Below are positions 11,105 to 21,175 of a stretch of DNA of 64,000 nt, in pieces. Where the stretch lies: contig CAHIKZ030005407.1 of the NCBI GenBank assembly GCA_903632075.3, forward strand, positions 2,077,501-2,141,500, read 5' to 3'. Made by a program: the position numbers and the translations under genes. Source of the DNA: Acanthosepion pharaonis. Its lineage: Eukaryota; Mollusca; Cephalopoda; Sepiida; Sepiidae. The notes below the pieces were generated by a model. The model was given only the letters and a program-made list of their open reading frames with translations, was not told the origin of the DNA and searched no databases. Position 1 is the stretch's first letter. Every line of letters begins with the position of its first letter.

Positions 11105-11285
11105 ATTGCGCGTAAGTAAGCATAACGAACCTAACAAGATTTGGAACTCGGCTTCAGAATTTTCCTTCTATAGACCCCAGTCTACGCTCCTATTTATCCC
11201 ACTGCTGGGAGGAAAAGAGCCTGATTCATGCCTTTCCCAAGGTCATTTGTTCAAAATTTGATCTCCGTTTCTACTTCCTGCTATA
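11105..11285 (-). mobile_element. SINE family 1, left member of an opposed pair
   Basis: It shares the gatagaccccagtctacgctc..cccactgctggga..tgattcatgcctttcccaagg order with the other family 1 tails. It is much closer to the copy at 12600-12745 than to the rest; both carry the unusual tttgttcaaaatttgatctc segment. The two lie in opposite orientation, 1.3 kb apart. Confidence 0.65.
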
Positions 11286-11770
11286 ATATACGTTACAACT
11301 AACCTCATATGTTACTAAAAATTGACTGAATGAAAAGGTTTTGTCGAGTTATTCTAAACGTAATTATGAATATAGTGAATACTCCTTTTGTTTTCTAATT
11401 GCTAACATCAGCATATTTTTGCTGACGTGAGGATTTTTGTAATTTTAGAAAACTGCATATAATCTTACTTTATCTTTCCAATGCATTAGGACTTCAGTAC
11501 CCAAATATTTAAAAAAAAAATTCAGCATGAATTCTTCGCATTGTAAATGAGGCTAAATGAAGAATTTGGTTTATTTACTTTTCACGCTCTTACGTTTGAT
11601 GACGTCACTAGTTCCAGGTTCAATGAAAATTTAAAATAAAACAGATAAAAGATAAAATAATAAGCCTGCAAAGTATCAAACAATTTCAGCCAATATTTGG
11701 AGTTTTATGGCATTTTAAATTTGGCGGGCCAAAACCACTTACTTTTGAAAACTCCAAAATAGTCAGCCTG
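11286..11770 (+). repeat. Direct duplication, unit 1
   Basis: It aligns in order with 12085-12545. Shared blocks include gtgaatactcc(t)tttgtt, agcatgaattctt.gcatt, tgaagaatttggtttatttac, aatgaaaatttaaaataa and ggcattttaaattt.gcggg. Divergence is moderate, with small indels. There is no coding signal. Confidence 0.8.
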
Positions 11771-12084
11771 GGATTTGGTCAAGATTACTAAATAAACAAT
11801 TCGGTTGATTTGGTGTGAGGTAATAGTTGACATGTCTCTTTGTTTGGTTGAACTTTTTTAACTGAGTAGTGGGTCAAATCCTCAATGGGTGGCTCATACT
11901 TGTATCCCTGGTACCAAAACTAATCTATGACTAGTAAGTAAAAATAAGTGAACTAAATTTCATTAGAAAGTTGATATGAATGTAAATGTTAATTGGTAAT
12001 TTCAGACTGGTTTATGATTTGCTTTTGCTCCAGAGCTAAAATTTTCAATTGATTCTGCTACTTTTGTGTGTGAGGTATTGATTC
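11771..12084. other. Spacer between the duplicated units
   Basis: It includes aactgagtagtgggtcaaatcctcaatgggt (11858-11888), which resembles a diverged SINE family 2 box-B region. Otherwise nothing is recognised. Confidence 0.35.
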
Positions 12085-12545
12085 AAAACCCCAAGATACG
12101 TTACTAAAAGTTGACAGTCATCTAAAACGTTCTTGAATTATTCTAAAGTTAATTGTGAATATAGTGAATACTTCGTTTGTTTCATAATTGCTGATGTCAG
12201 CATATTTTACAGATCTTAGGAGTTTTGAGATTTTGAAAAAATTACATATAGTATTACTTTAACTTTCCAATGCAGGTATTTAGGACTTCAGTGCTCAAAT
12301 ATTTCAAAATTCATTCAGCATGAATTCTTTGCATTGAAGAATTTGGTTTATTTACTTTTCATGCTCTTACTTTTGATGAAATTACTAATTCTGGAATGAA
12401 TTTAATGAAAATTTAAAATAACACGGATAAAAGTTAAAATAATAATCCTGCAAAACTTTTAAAAATTTAAGCCATTATTTGGAGCTCTATAGCATTTTAA
12501 ATTTCGCGGGAAAACCCGACACCAACTTTGCCATTCACAACTCCA
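12085..12545 (+). repeat. Direct duplication, unit 2
   Basis: Second copy of the 11286-11770 unit at an offset of about 800 bases. Similarity runs from the acgttactaaaagttgac start to the caactccaaaatatcccaac end. Confidence 0.8.
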
Positions 12546-12599
12546 AAATATCCCAACTGTGCTTGGGTTAATAAAAGGCTATGGCGTTAGTGTAACGAA

Positions 12600-12745
12600 T
12601 ATCAGCGCAGGAAGTAGAAACAGTGAACGGAGATCAAATTTTGAACAAATGCTCTTGGGAAAGTCATGAATCAGACTGTTCTTCTCTCAGCTGTGGAATA
12701 AATAGGAACGTAGACTGGGGTCTCTAGAAGGAAAACTCTGAATTC
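12600..12745 (+). mobile_element. SINE family 1, right member of the opposed pair
   Basis: Reverse complement of the 11105-11285 segment in order: gaagtagaaac, ggagatcaaattttgaacaaatg, cttgggaaagtcatgaatcag, agctgtggaataaatagg, tagactggggtctctagaagg. Confidence 0.65.
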
Positions 12746-12875
12746 TAAATTGTGGAGAAAGCAACTGGAAAACAACTCCCTTATCATTCCCAAGAAGTCA
12801 TAGCTATTCACAGATAATAGCCGAAAGAAATATATGAAGAGCCATGATGGCGTATGTCTTGAACAAATATAGCAT
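12746..12875 (+). mobile_element. LINE-B 3'-end remnant
   Basis: It ends with aagagccatgatggcgtatgtctt, matching the LINE-B terminus (tggagagccatgatygcctacgtcctg) seen at 13640-13815, 13935-14205 and 50730-51395. Strongly diverged. Confidence 0.45.
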
Positions 12876-13041
12876 TTGAATTATGCAGTGTTGATTATCA
12901 CGTTCTTTTCACAAGTTGCTATTGTTATTTATTTAAAATTATGTGATGGACAAAATACTTCTTTTCACACTAAAATTTGTTTTCCCCTTCCTCTTCTATC
13001 TCATAAAAAAACAAAACGGGTTTCAGTCAAAACGCTAAAGA

Positions 13042-13362
13042 GCTTGCAGTCGCATCACGTTGGAACACCGATTCCTGTACAATCACCCAAGTTAAACAAC
13101 GTCTAGCCTGGACAGTACATAGATGGGTGACCGTTTGGGAATACCAGGTACTGTAAGCATGGGTGTGCGGGTGGTGTAATAGATAATGGCTTGGAATTGT
13201 TAATCGGAGAGCAGAGTTCCAATTCCTGTTGGGTTCGTTATATTCATTTACGCGTATATACCCTTGGGGAATGTCTGAATCCACATCTTCTCTTCCTAGT
13301 TATGGGTTACTTAGTAACCAGACTTGGTTCTGGTTTTAAATAACCTGCCAAGGGTTGATAAA
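13042..13362 (+). mobile_element. Composite 5S rRNA-tRNA SINE, family 1
   Basis: The head (13042-13158) follows 5S rRNA from end to end: cgcatcacgttggaacaccg, a tcacccaagttaaacaacgt block, tagatgggtgaccgtttggg, and aataccaggtactgtaagc. These cover the internal Pol III control region. A tRNA-like part follows (gggtggtgtaatagataatgg as box A, gttccaattcc as box B). Then come a body (cttggggaatgtctgaatcc, gttatgggtt) and the tail aaataacctgccaagggttgata. It is a SINE with two stacked Pol III heads, not a 5S gene, because it lacks a T-run terminator after the 5S part and continues into the tRNA-like unit. The minus-strand open frame over it is spurious. Confidence 0.85.
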
Positions 13363-13639
13363 CCGTAGAAAACGAATCAATCGTTCTAGAGAAATCATTT
13401 CAGGTAAAACACTTTTATTTGAATATAAGAAACCAAGAAAACAATCTATTTTAACACACCAAACACTTCCCAAGTAAGAAACTTCAATTCTTAGATACAA
13501 TCCAATTTTCGACACTAAAATTATTACAGTTAAACTTAACAGTTCCGTTATTTTTTGCACTAATGCCTTTATAAAAAAAACATGAATACATTTCTCCCCC
13601 TCACCTATGGGTTAAATACCTGTGTAGCTTGGTTTCTTT

Positions 13640-13815
13640 AGACATAAGTAGTATCCACTTCAGGAGAAGGAAAAATCTAAATCCACAACTTGTGGAGAAA
13701 GAAACTACTCGAATCTCTTTACCAAGAGATAATGTGAATTCACAGATAAAATGGAGCTTGTGGAGAGTCATGATCGCATGCGTCTAGAGAAGGCAGGACA
13801 TTAAAAAAAAGGCCA
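13640..13815 (+). mobile_element. LINE-B 3'-end remnant
   Basis: It ends in ggagcttgtggagagtcatgatcgcatgcgtct and an A-run, the LINE-B terminus. An upstream segment (tgtggagaaagaaactac..) parallels 12757-12790. Confidence 0.5.
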
Positions 13816-13934
13816 GACATAGTTTCTTCGCTTATAGATTTTAAAGAATGAATAATAATTTTTTTTTCTTTTCTTTTTCCTAGCAGAGAAAACAAATTAT
13901 CAAGTCATACAAATAGACTTACTGAAGGAAACTA

Positions 13935-14205
13935 ATATTTAACATGAGGAAGAGACAGTTGAGGTTTCTAGGGTACATAACGTGGAAAGAGGGCTTGAAA
14001 AATCTGGTAGTTACGGGACAGATAGAGCAAAAGTAGAACAAAGAAAAACAATGCATAACATACATAGTGAACTCGACTAAATGGATGGCAGAGGAGGGCT
14101 TAGGAGGAAAAAAAACCCCCAGAAAGACACAGTTTATTAAGCGCTACAAGGGACAGGGAGTCATGATCGTCTACGTCCTGAGGGGACACGGTACATAAAA
14201 AAAGA
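13935..14205 (+). mobile_element. LINE-B 3' end
   Basis: aggaagagacagttgaggtttctagggtacataa encodes the RKRQL(R)FLG(Y/H)I block of the LINE-B reverse transcriptase C-terminus. It continues through ctaaatggatggcagaggagggctt to the terminus gggagtcatgatcgtctacgtcctgagg and an A-run. It is the same family as 50730-51395 (plus) and 54905-55590 (minus), 5' truncated. Confidence 0.7.
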
Positions 14206-14377
14206 AGAACTGGTTGATTTGCTTAGCGGTTCTCTTGGCTTTTTTTTTTTTTTTTTTAAAGACGATATATATTGGCGTCGTTACCAGTATGTCTGGAATT
14301 GATGTTTTGTTTTGCCTCCTAAATTCTCCTACTTTACCATTCCTGATAGTTCTCCTGCATTCTTTCTCAGTCTCTTT

Positions 14378-14381
<4 letters not shown>

Positions 14382-14465
<84 letters not shown>

Positions 14466-14484
14466 ACACACACACACATATACA
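14382..14484. repeat. (CA)n microsatellite
   Basis: About 45 CA units with one interruption (cgta). It creates His-Thr runs in every plus-strand frame. Confidence 0.95.
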
Positions 14485-14643
14485 TGTCTTTTTCTTAATA
14501 TCTTACCTTTTTGTCGTTACTTTTATTGTTGTTGGTTTTGTTTGTCAGATGGGTGTGGTGGCTTCTGACGATCAACACACACGTTCTTATGGTGCAAGGG
14601 GCAAACCTGCACAGAATGATAAATCAGGAACAGCTGGAAAAGG

Positions 14644-15933
14644 GGGTGGAGGGAAAAATGCGACTTTTGCACTCTCCCTCCTTCCCCCCCGCCCCTCTCT
14701 CTCTCCCTCTCTCTCATTTTCTCTTCCTTCTCATTTTTACCCACTCAAATATCCAACTTCCTCTATATTACACTTTTGTTTATATTTTCGCTTCCAGTTT
14801 TCTTCTTTCGTTTTGACCTCCACTTCACTCTGCTTTTTCCCCCTCCTCCTATACTCTCTCCTTTTCCTTCTCTTCCTCTATTTCTCTCTTGTTCCCCTCC
14901 AGCTCCTCATCTGCTCTTCCTACTCTTTTCTCCAACCTCTCTCCTTATCCTTTTATTCCCTTCTTCATTTTTCTCTTTATTCACCGCCTCTTCTTTCTCT
15001 CTCATCTTCCCGCCCCTCTTCCTCCTTATTACTTTTTCATCTTTCTCTTCTTCACTTTCTCCGTTTCCTTCCACTTCATCTCTCTCTCTTTCTTCCTTCA
15101 CTTCGTTCTCTTTTTCTTCTTTTTACGTACTTCTTTTTTACTCCTTCTTACTTCCCTCTCATTTTTCTAGTTCTACTCCTTTTCTCATCTCTCTCTCTCT
15201 CTCTCTCTCTCCTTTAACTCTCCGCAATTTCTGCAACTTCCCCTAATTCCTCACCCCTGCTTCCTCCATGATTTATCTTTTCTTTTCTTCCTTCTTCTGC
15301 ACTTTTCTCTTCCTTCATTCTACCTTCTGTACTTCACGTCTTCCTCCATTTCTCTCTCTTCTGATATTCCTCCCCCTCTCTCTCTTTTGATATTCCTCCC
15401 CCTCCCCTCTCTTTATATTCTTCCAATTTTCTCTTCTTTCCCCCTTATCCTCAGTTTTTCTTTTTTTCTCATCTTTCGTACTCTGTGTCTTTCCTTTTTC
15501 AAATTATTTCAATTTGTCTGTCGCCTTTTCATTTTTTCGCCTCCTCTTCTCTTTCTTTTTCTTCCTCCTCCCACTTATTTTTCTTATTCTCAGTTTTCTT
15601 TCTTTCCTCATATTTGTTGATGCGATTTTTTGCTATAATAATTTCTCGCTTTTCGCAATGTTTGTTTTCTTTTGCTTTTTCTCATTTTTATTTATATCAA
15701 AGAATGTTTGGTTTTTATCTCGTTTTTAATCTCGTTTAATTTTAATTTTAATCTCGTTTTTTCTTTGTTTTTCGCTTTTTCCGCGCTTCTTTCTTTCTTT
15801 TTTCTTTCTTTCGTTTCACGGATTTGTTATTACCCCCTGTTTTTTCATTGTCGTCATTGTCAAGGCATCCCTTTCTTCCACTTTTTCTTCCTCGTCTTTA
15901 TGTTGTCAATTCACCTCCGCTGTCTTTCTTTTT

Positions 15934-15968
<35 letters not shown>

Positions 15969-15985
15969 AATTCACTTTTTCATGG

Positions 15986-16028
<43 letters not shown>

Positions 16029-16151
16029 CATTCACCTTTTTCATGGGCTTTCTTTCTTACTTTCTTTCTCACCTTTTTCATGGGCTTTCTTTCTTTCTTT
16101 CTTTTTTTTCTCACCTTTTTTGGCTTTCTTTCTTTCTTTCTTTCCTTTTTT

Positions 16152-16183
<32 letters not shown>

Positions 16184-16237
16184 TTCACTTTTTTTGGCTT
16201 TCTTTTTTCTTTCTTTCTTTCTTTCACCTTTTTCATT

Positions 16238-16282
<45 letters not shown>

Positions 16283-16440
16283 TGCTTTGCGCTTTCATTC
16301 TTTCCTTCTCTCACGCGCACAAATTGCTTCTCTTCTTTTATATTTCCTTTTTTTCTACCTTTTTCATAACGTTCATAATTTATTTTTCCCTTTTTTTCTG
16401 TATCCTAGATTTTTAAACTTGTATTTCAAACTTTTTTCTC
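14644..16440. repeat. 1.8 kb polypyrimidine tract with (TTTC)n cores
   Basis: From about 14675 the plus strand is almost only C and T, with scattered single purines. It passes through (CT)n at 15188-15212 and long (TTTC)n blocks between 15920 and 16280. The 306-aa and 301-aa open frames over it are Ser/Leu/Phe read-through and are not genes. Confidence 0.9.
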
Positions 16441-16443
16441 CAA

Positions 16444-16446
<3 letters not shown>

Positions 16447-16485
<39 letters not shown>

Positions 16486-16565
16486 AGAGAAAGAATAGGA
16501 GAAGAGAAAAAGAGAAAGAGAGACAGAGCAAGAGAAAGAAAAGGAAAAAGAAAAATGAAAAGAAA
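16447..16565. repeat. Polypurine (GA)n/(GAAA)n block
   Basis: The plus strand switches abruptly to purines: (GA)n, then gagaaa and gaaaaa units. It is an imperfect complement of the preceding pyrimidine tract. Confidence 0.9.
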
Positions 16566-16572
16566 TATGAGA

Positions 16573-17278
16573 TACCGTATATACTCGTGTAACGCTCGAT
16601 CTCGCGTATGGTGCGACCCCCTAATGTTCACTTATAAAAAATGATTTTATCATGTATCTCGTGTAGCATGCGAGTTCCTTTTTTGGGAGACCAAATTACA
16701 ATAGACTAACCTCTTTTCCTCTATCTCTTTATCCCAGCTTCTAGTTAAATAAGTTAAAAAAGTAAAAGAGAATGATAAAAGTATCGTTAGTAACGCTATA
16801 CTCGTTGCGAAAACGCGTACAACCGTAAACAACCTAACGACAAAGAAATAAACATCGTATAAACGTAAACAATAGAAAAGATGTACATTCGCTATGTTTG
16901 TATTTTATATTCTTTTTCCTTTTTAGGTGCAATGTCCTTTCAGGACTTAGGCGATCATGGCTCTCCACCTCCCTCTATCACTGGCAGCTCTCAACAAGTT
17001 CCTTCCCACTGCTTCCTCCCCCAGACCACGTTCTGTCATCCACTTGTTTAAGTCCGCCAGACTATACTAATATAACGTAAGTTTTATCAAAATCGTGCTT
17101 ATTTTAAATACAGCTGTACCTTTTGACTACAGTAAATGAATATATAGTTTGTTCAACGGCATAGCCAGGGCCAGCAGTACATACGCTAATTTCATATATC
17201 GTGTATGATGCGACCTTCTTAAAATTACCTTCAAAATAAGGTCTTCAAAAGTCGACTGATACGCGAGTATATACGGTA
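16573..17278. mobile_element. TIR DNA transposon or MITE (TA-flanked)
   Basis: The left end taccgtatatactcgtgta (16573) and the reverse complement of the right end taccgtatatactcgcgta (17278) match for about 19 bases with one difference. Both sit at a TA. Subterminal blocks gcgtatggtgcgacccc (16605) and gtgtatgatgcgacctt (17201) are direct repeats, and a third weaker one lies at 16656. It has no transposase frame, so it would be non-autonomous. The TA target suggests the Tc1/mariner-pogo group, which is an inference. A LINE-B end is inserted at about 16925-17075. Confidence 0.7.
16925..17075 (-). mobile_element. LINE-B 3' end nested in the TIR element
   Basis: The plus strand reads gcaatgtcctttcaggactt, aggcgatcatggctctccacc, gcagctctcaacaagttcc and tctgtcatccacttg. 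It is nearly the same as 54903-55023, the end of the longer minus-strand LINE-B copy. Confidence 0.75.
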
Positions 17279-17374
17279 CATAAAGAAAGGTACAGTCCGT
17301 GAAAATAGTTTTTCAAAAAGGAGATACTGTAAATAGGAATGAAATGTTAATCCAGTTTAAATTCCTTCGTTAAA

Positions 17375-17610
17375 GACGTTCTATGCAGAGAGCTTTTTTC
17401 CCCAGAACTGTCACTTTGTGGAACTACCTCCCGAGATTACGCTTCCCCGACCACTACAACCGTAAGATCTCCAAGTCGATGATCAACCCTACATATTCTC
17501 ATAATTTCCATCTCATCCTCCTCCCCTACGCCCTAAGAACAATCTCATTCAGTAACCCTCTCGAGCCTTGTACTGAGTAAACAATATCAAGAAAAAATCC
17601 TTTTTATTTT
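17375..17610 (+). mobile_element. LINE-A 3' end
   Basis: It encodes RAFFPRTVTLWNYLPRLRFP, the conserved near-terminal block of LINE-A. A 3' UTR follows (ctctcgagccttgtactgagtaaacaat) and then an A-rich end. Related ends are at 36725, 37225, 60355 (minus) and 62070. Confidence 0.75.
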
Positions 17611-17669
17611 TCATTAAAATATTTTGTAATTGTCGCTTTTTTCCTTTCGTTTAGAAACCTGACATGGGT

Positions 17670-18335
17670 GCTACTATAGTATGATATCTACCGTCCATTT
17701 TCTACTATATTATGATATCTACCGTCCATTTTCTACTATAGTATGATATCTACCGTTCATTTTCTACTATAGTATGATGGTATCATTATCTACTATAGTA
17801 TGATATCTACCGTTCATTATCTACTATAGTATGATATCTACGTTCATTATTCTATATATGATATCTACCGTTCATTATCTACTATAGTATGATATCTACC
17901 GTTCATTATCTACTATAGTATGATATCTACCGTCCATTTTCTACTATAGTATGATATCTACCGTCCATTTTCTACTATAGTATGATATCTACCGTCCATT
18001 TTCTACTATAGTATGATATCTACCGTTCATTATCTACTATAGTATGATATCTACCGTCCATTTTCTACTATAGTATGATATCTACCGTTCATTATCTACT
18101 ATAGTATGATATCTACCGTCTATTTTCTACTATAGTATGATATCTACCATTCATTATCTACTATAGTATGATATCTACTATTCATTTTCTACTATAGTTT
18201 GATACCTACCGTCCATTTTCTACTATAATATGATATCTACTATTCATTTGATACTATAGTATGATATCTACCGTTCACTTTCTACTATAGTATTATATCT
18301 ACCCTTCATTTTCTACTATGGTATGATATTTAGCA
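17670..18335 (+). repeat. 31-bp minisatellite, about 21 units
   Basis: The unit is tctactatagtatgatatctaccgtccatt, period about 31. There are two main variants (gtccattt and gttcatta) and a few truncated or slipped units near 17770-17870. Two more diverged units lie at 18872-18950, beyond a SINE. Confidence 0.95.
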
Positions 18336-18608
18336 AGTTGCAAGTATGAAAATATTAGGGTTAGGGATTAGAGTCAGGGTTAAGTTTAAAGGCAGTAAAC
18401 TGGTCATTTATTAAAAATCATTAACAATTTTTTGTAAAAAGAAAAAATCAAAAAAAATCATCAAATAGTGACTTTAATGTTTGCAAAATGATATGATGTC
18501 ATTTAAAGAAACAGTAAGCAGCTCATCGTTTTTCCTGAGCATTTTCCAGCAATAATGAGTGCATCGTCATTTACGGTAGGTAGCAAATGTCTTGTTAGAT
18601 ATCTTACA
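18318..18608 (+). repeat. Duplicated block, copy 1 (minisatellite edge plus TTAGGG-like start)
   Basis: It aligns with 18925-19290: atggtatgatatt.agcaa, a short ttagggttaggg run (18355-18366), aaaatcatcaaatagtgac, then catcgtttttcctgagcatt and gcaataatgagtgcatcgtc, which is near-identical. Confidence 0.8.
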
Positions 18609-18610
18609 AT

Positions 18611-18835
18611 TCTTTCTTTCTGAGGTAGACCGGTTGCCATCAAAAAATATAGAACCCGGTCTGTTTTGCTATTTACCCATAGCTGGAGGGTGGGAGAAGA
18701 AGAGGATTCATACCTTTTCCAAGGGTATTAGCACATAAGTGAATATAATGGATTCGACTGGAATTCGAACTCTGCTCTCCGATTCCTCCGAGCCGCTTTC
18801 CATTATTCCACCGTGCCTACACTCCATTATATTAG
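18611..18835 (-). mobile_element. SINE family 1 (tRNA head plus tail)
   Basis: It reads gaggtagaccggttgcc, tttacccatagctgga, ggattcataccttttccaag, agcacataagtgaatataatgg, gaattcgaactctgctctcc and ccattattccaccgtgcc. It separates the two duplicated blocks. Confidence 0.75.
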
Positions 18836-18924
18836 GAATCGATAGTGCCCTACATATAATCGCCGGAGCTGCAATGATATCTACCATTCATTTTCTACCA
18901 TAGTATGACATATATTATTCATTT

Positions 18925-19290
18925 TCTACTATGGTATGATATTAAGCAACTGTTGGAAGCATGAAATATACTAGGGTTAGCTCTAGGAGTTAGGATTAGG
19001 AGTTAGGGTTAGGAGTTAGGATTAGGGGTTAGGATTAGGAGTTATGGTTAGAGTTAGGGATTAGGGTTACAGTTAAAGGTTGTGAACACTGAACTGGTTA
19101 TGTAATAAAAATAATTAAAAATTTCTTATACAAATTTCTTAAAAATCATCAAATAGTGATTTTAATGTTTGTAAACTTATTTGATGTCATTAAAAAAACA
19201 GTAAACAGCTCATCGTTTTTCCTGAGCATTTTCCCAGCAATAATGAGTGCATCGTCATTTACGGTATGTCGCAAATGCCTCAGTAGATTT
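18925..19290 (+). repeat. Duplicated block, copy 2
   Basis: Second copy of 18318-18608. It is longer because the telomere-like run is expanded (18960-19072). Confidence 0.8.
18960..19072 (+). repeat. Interstitial telomere-like (TTAGGG/TTAGGA)n
   Basis: About a dozen 5- to 7-base units of ttaggg, ttagga, ttaggag and tatggttagag. TTAGGG is the usual metazoan and molluscan telomere unit. The matching place in copy 1 holds only two or three units. Confidence 0.75.
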
Positions 19291-19880
19291 ACTTAAATAA
19301 ATACATAAATTTTCATTTGTTAATTGGCAACAAGTATGGAGCACCCAGTAAGGATTGAATTCAGTAGTCATAGGCAGGCAAACTAGTTTTCTATCACGAG
19401 ATGCCCTATATATTCACTGGTGTGTCATTCATTGAGCCGTTTCACACCCACACAGTTATATTATAGTCATAGAAGTATGCACAACTTTTATAGGTGTCAG
19501 GAATAGGAATGTAGATGTGCAGATCTTTTCTGTTTTAAAGGGCTCGCAATATTTCCATATTATTGGTAAAGTTCCTTGAATCTAATGTAGCGAAAGTCAA
19601 TGACATCAAATCTCGCGAGGAAAATCGGGTCTCAGTAGATTTTAATGGTCACGGAAAGAATCTTAAAACTTACTGAAAAAAGATATAGATAATAAATATA
19701 TGAAACAAAATAATAAACAATGACGTCAATAAGCAGCGAAATATTAATCAGATCAACTTAATTCCAATTCAGTTACTTTCATATTTGAAGTAAATACGTA
19801 TGTTCACGTACATATGCACCTATGTAAAAACATAATTCTTCCATTCTCCCCCGTCTCTCTCTCTCTCTGTTTATCTATTT
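19291..19880. other. Unique-looking DNA
   Basis: 19325-19420 (gtatggagcacccagtaagg..) may be a diverged minus-strand SINE family 2 head. The rest is unrecognised. Confidence 0.35.
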
Positions 19881-19884
19881 CAGG

Positions 19885-19922
19885 TTGTATACATCTGCCT
19901 CCCCATCTCTCTTAGCCTGTTC

Positions 19923-19975
<53 letters not shown>

Positions 19976-20010
19976 AGCCTGCTCATGTATGTTTATCAAA
20001 ACCTGTTCAC

Positions 20011-20072
<62 letters not shown>

Positions 20073-20117
20073 ATCAATGTCTATCCCATCACATCTATCT
20101 ATCTATCTATCCTATGT

Positions 20118-20150
<33 letters not shown>

Positions 20151-20169
20151 GTATGTTTATCAAAACCTG

Positions 20170-20214
<45 letters not shown>

Positions 20215-20248
20215 AGCCTGCTCATGTATGTCTATCAAAACCTGTTTC

Positions 20249-20316
<68 letters not shown>

Positions 20317-20369
20317 GTCAGCCTGCTCATCTATGTCTATCTAAAACCTATCTATCATCTATCTATCTA

Positions 20370-20429
<60 letters not shown>

Positions 20430-20477
20430 ATCTATCCTATCTATGCCTGCTCATGTATGTCTATCAAAACCTGTTTC

Positions 20478-20540
<63 letters not shown>

Positions 20541-20573
20541 AGCCTGCTCATGTATGTCTATCAAAACCTGTTC

Positions 20574-20632
<59 letters not shown>

Positions 20633-20667
20633 AGCCTGCTCATGTATGTTTATCAAAACCTGTTCAC

Positions 20668-20726
<59 letters not shown>

Positions 20727-20761
20727 AGCCTGCTCATGTATGTCTATCAAAACCTGTTCAC

Positions 20762-20820
<59 letters not shown>

Positions 20821-20855
20821 AGCCTGCTTATGTATGTCTATCAAAACCTGTTCAC

Positions 20856-20910
<55 letters not shown>

Positions 20911-20945
20911 AGCCTGCTCATGTATGTCTATCAAAACCTGTTCAC

Positions 20946-21020
<75 letters not shown>

Positions 21021-21130
21021 AGCCTGCTCATATGTCTATCAAAACCTGTTCATCATCTATCTATCTATCTATCTATCTATCATCTATCTATCTATCTATC
21101 TATCTATGTATGTCTATCAAAACCTGTTAC

Positions 21131-21171
<41 letters not shown>

Positions 21172-21175
21172 ATGA
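19885..21175 (+). repeat. TATC higher-order tandem array
   Basis: About 13 blocks of (TATC)n, each separated by a conserved spacer of about 35-40 bases (cagcctgctcatgtatgtct, atcaaaacctgttcacatc). The central units repeat every 93-95 bases. No plus frame contains a stop, which gives the 457-, 410- and 239-aa Ile/Tyr/Leu/Ser frames; these are artefacts. Confidence 0.95.

Noticed and set aside
13042..13158. Possible 5S rRNA gene (also at 32556 and 44520)
   Set aside because: The sequence is diverged from 5S, has no T-run terminator, and runs into a tRNA-like unit and a shared tail. It is a SINE head.
14312..16592. Open frames of 301, 306, 156 and 144 aa rich in Ser, Leu and Phe
   Set aside because: They are translations of the polypyrimidine tract, where stop codons cannot occur. 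Not genes.
17670..18335. CRISPR-like regular array of 31-base units
   Set aside because: The units are contiguous with no unique spacers, in a eukaryotic repeat context. It is a minisatellite.
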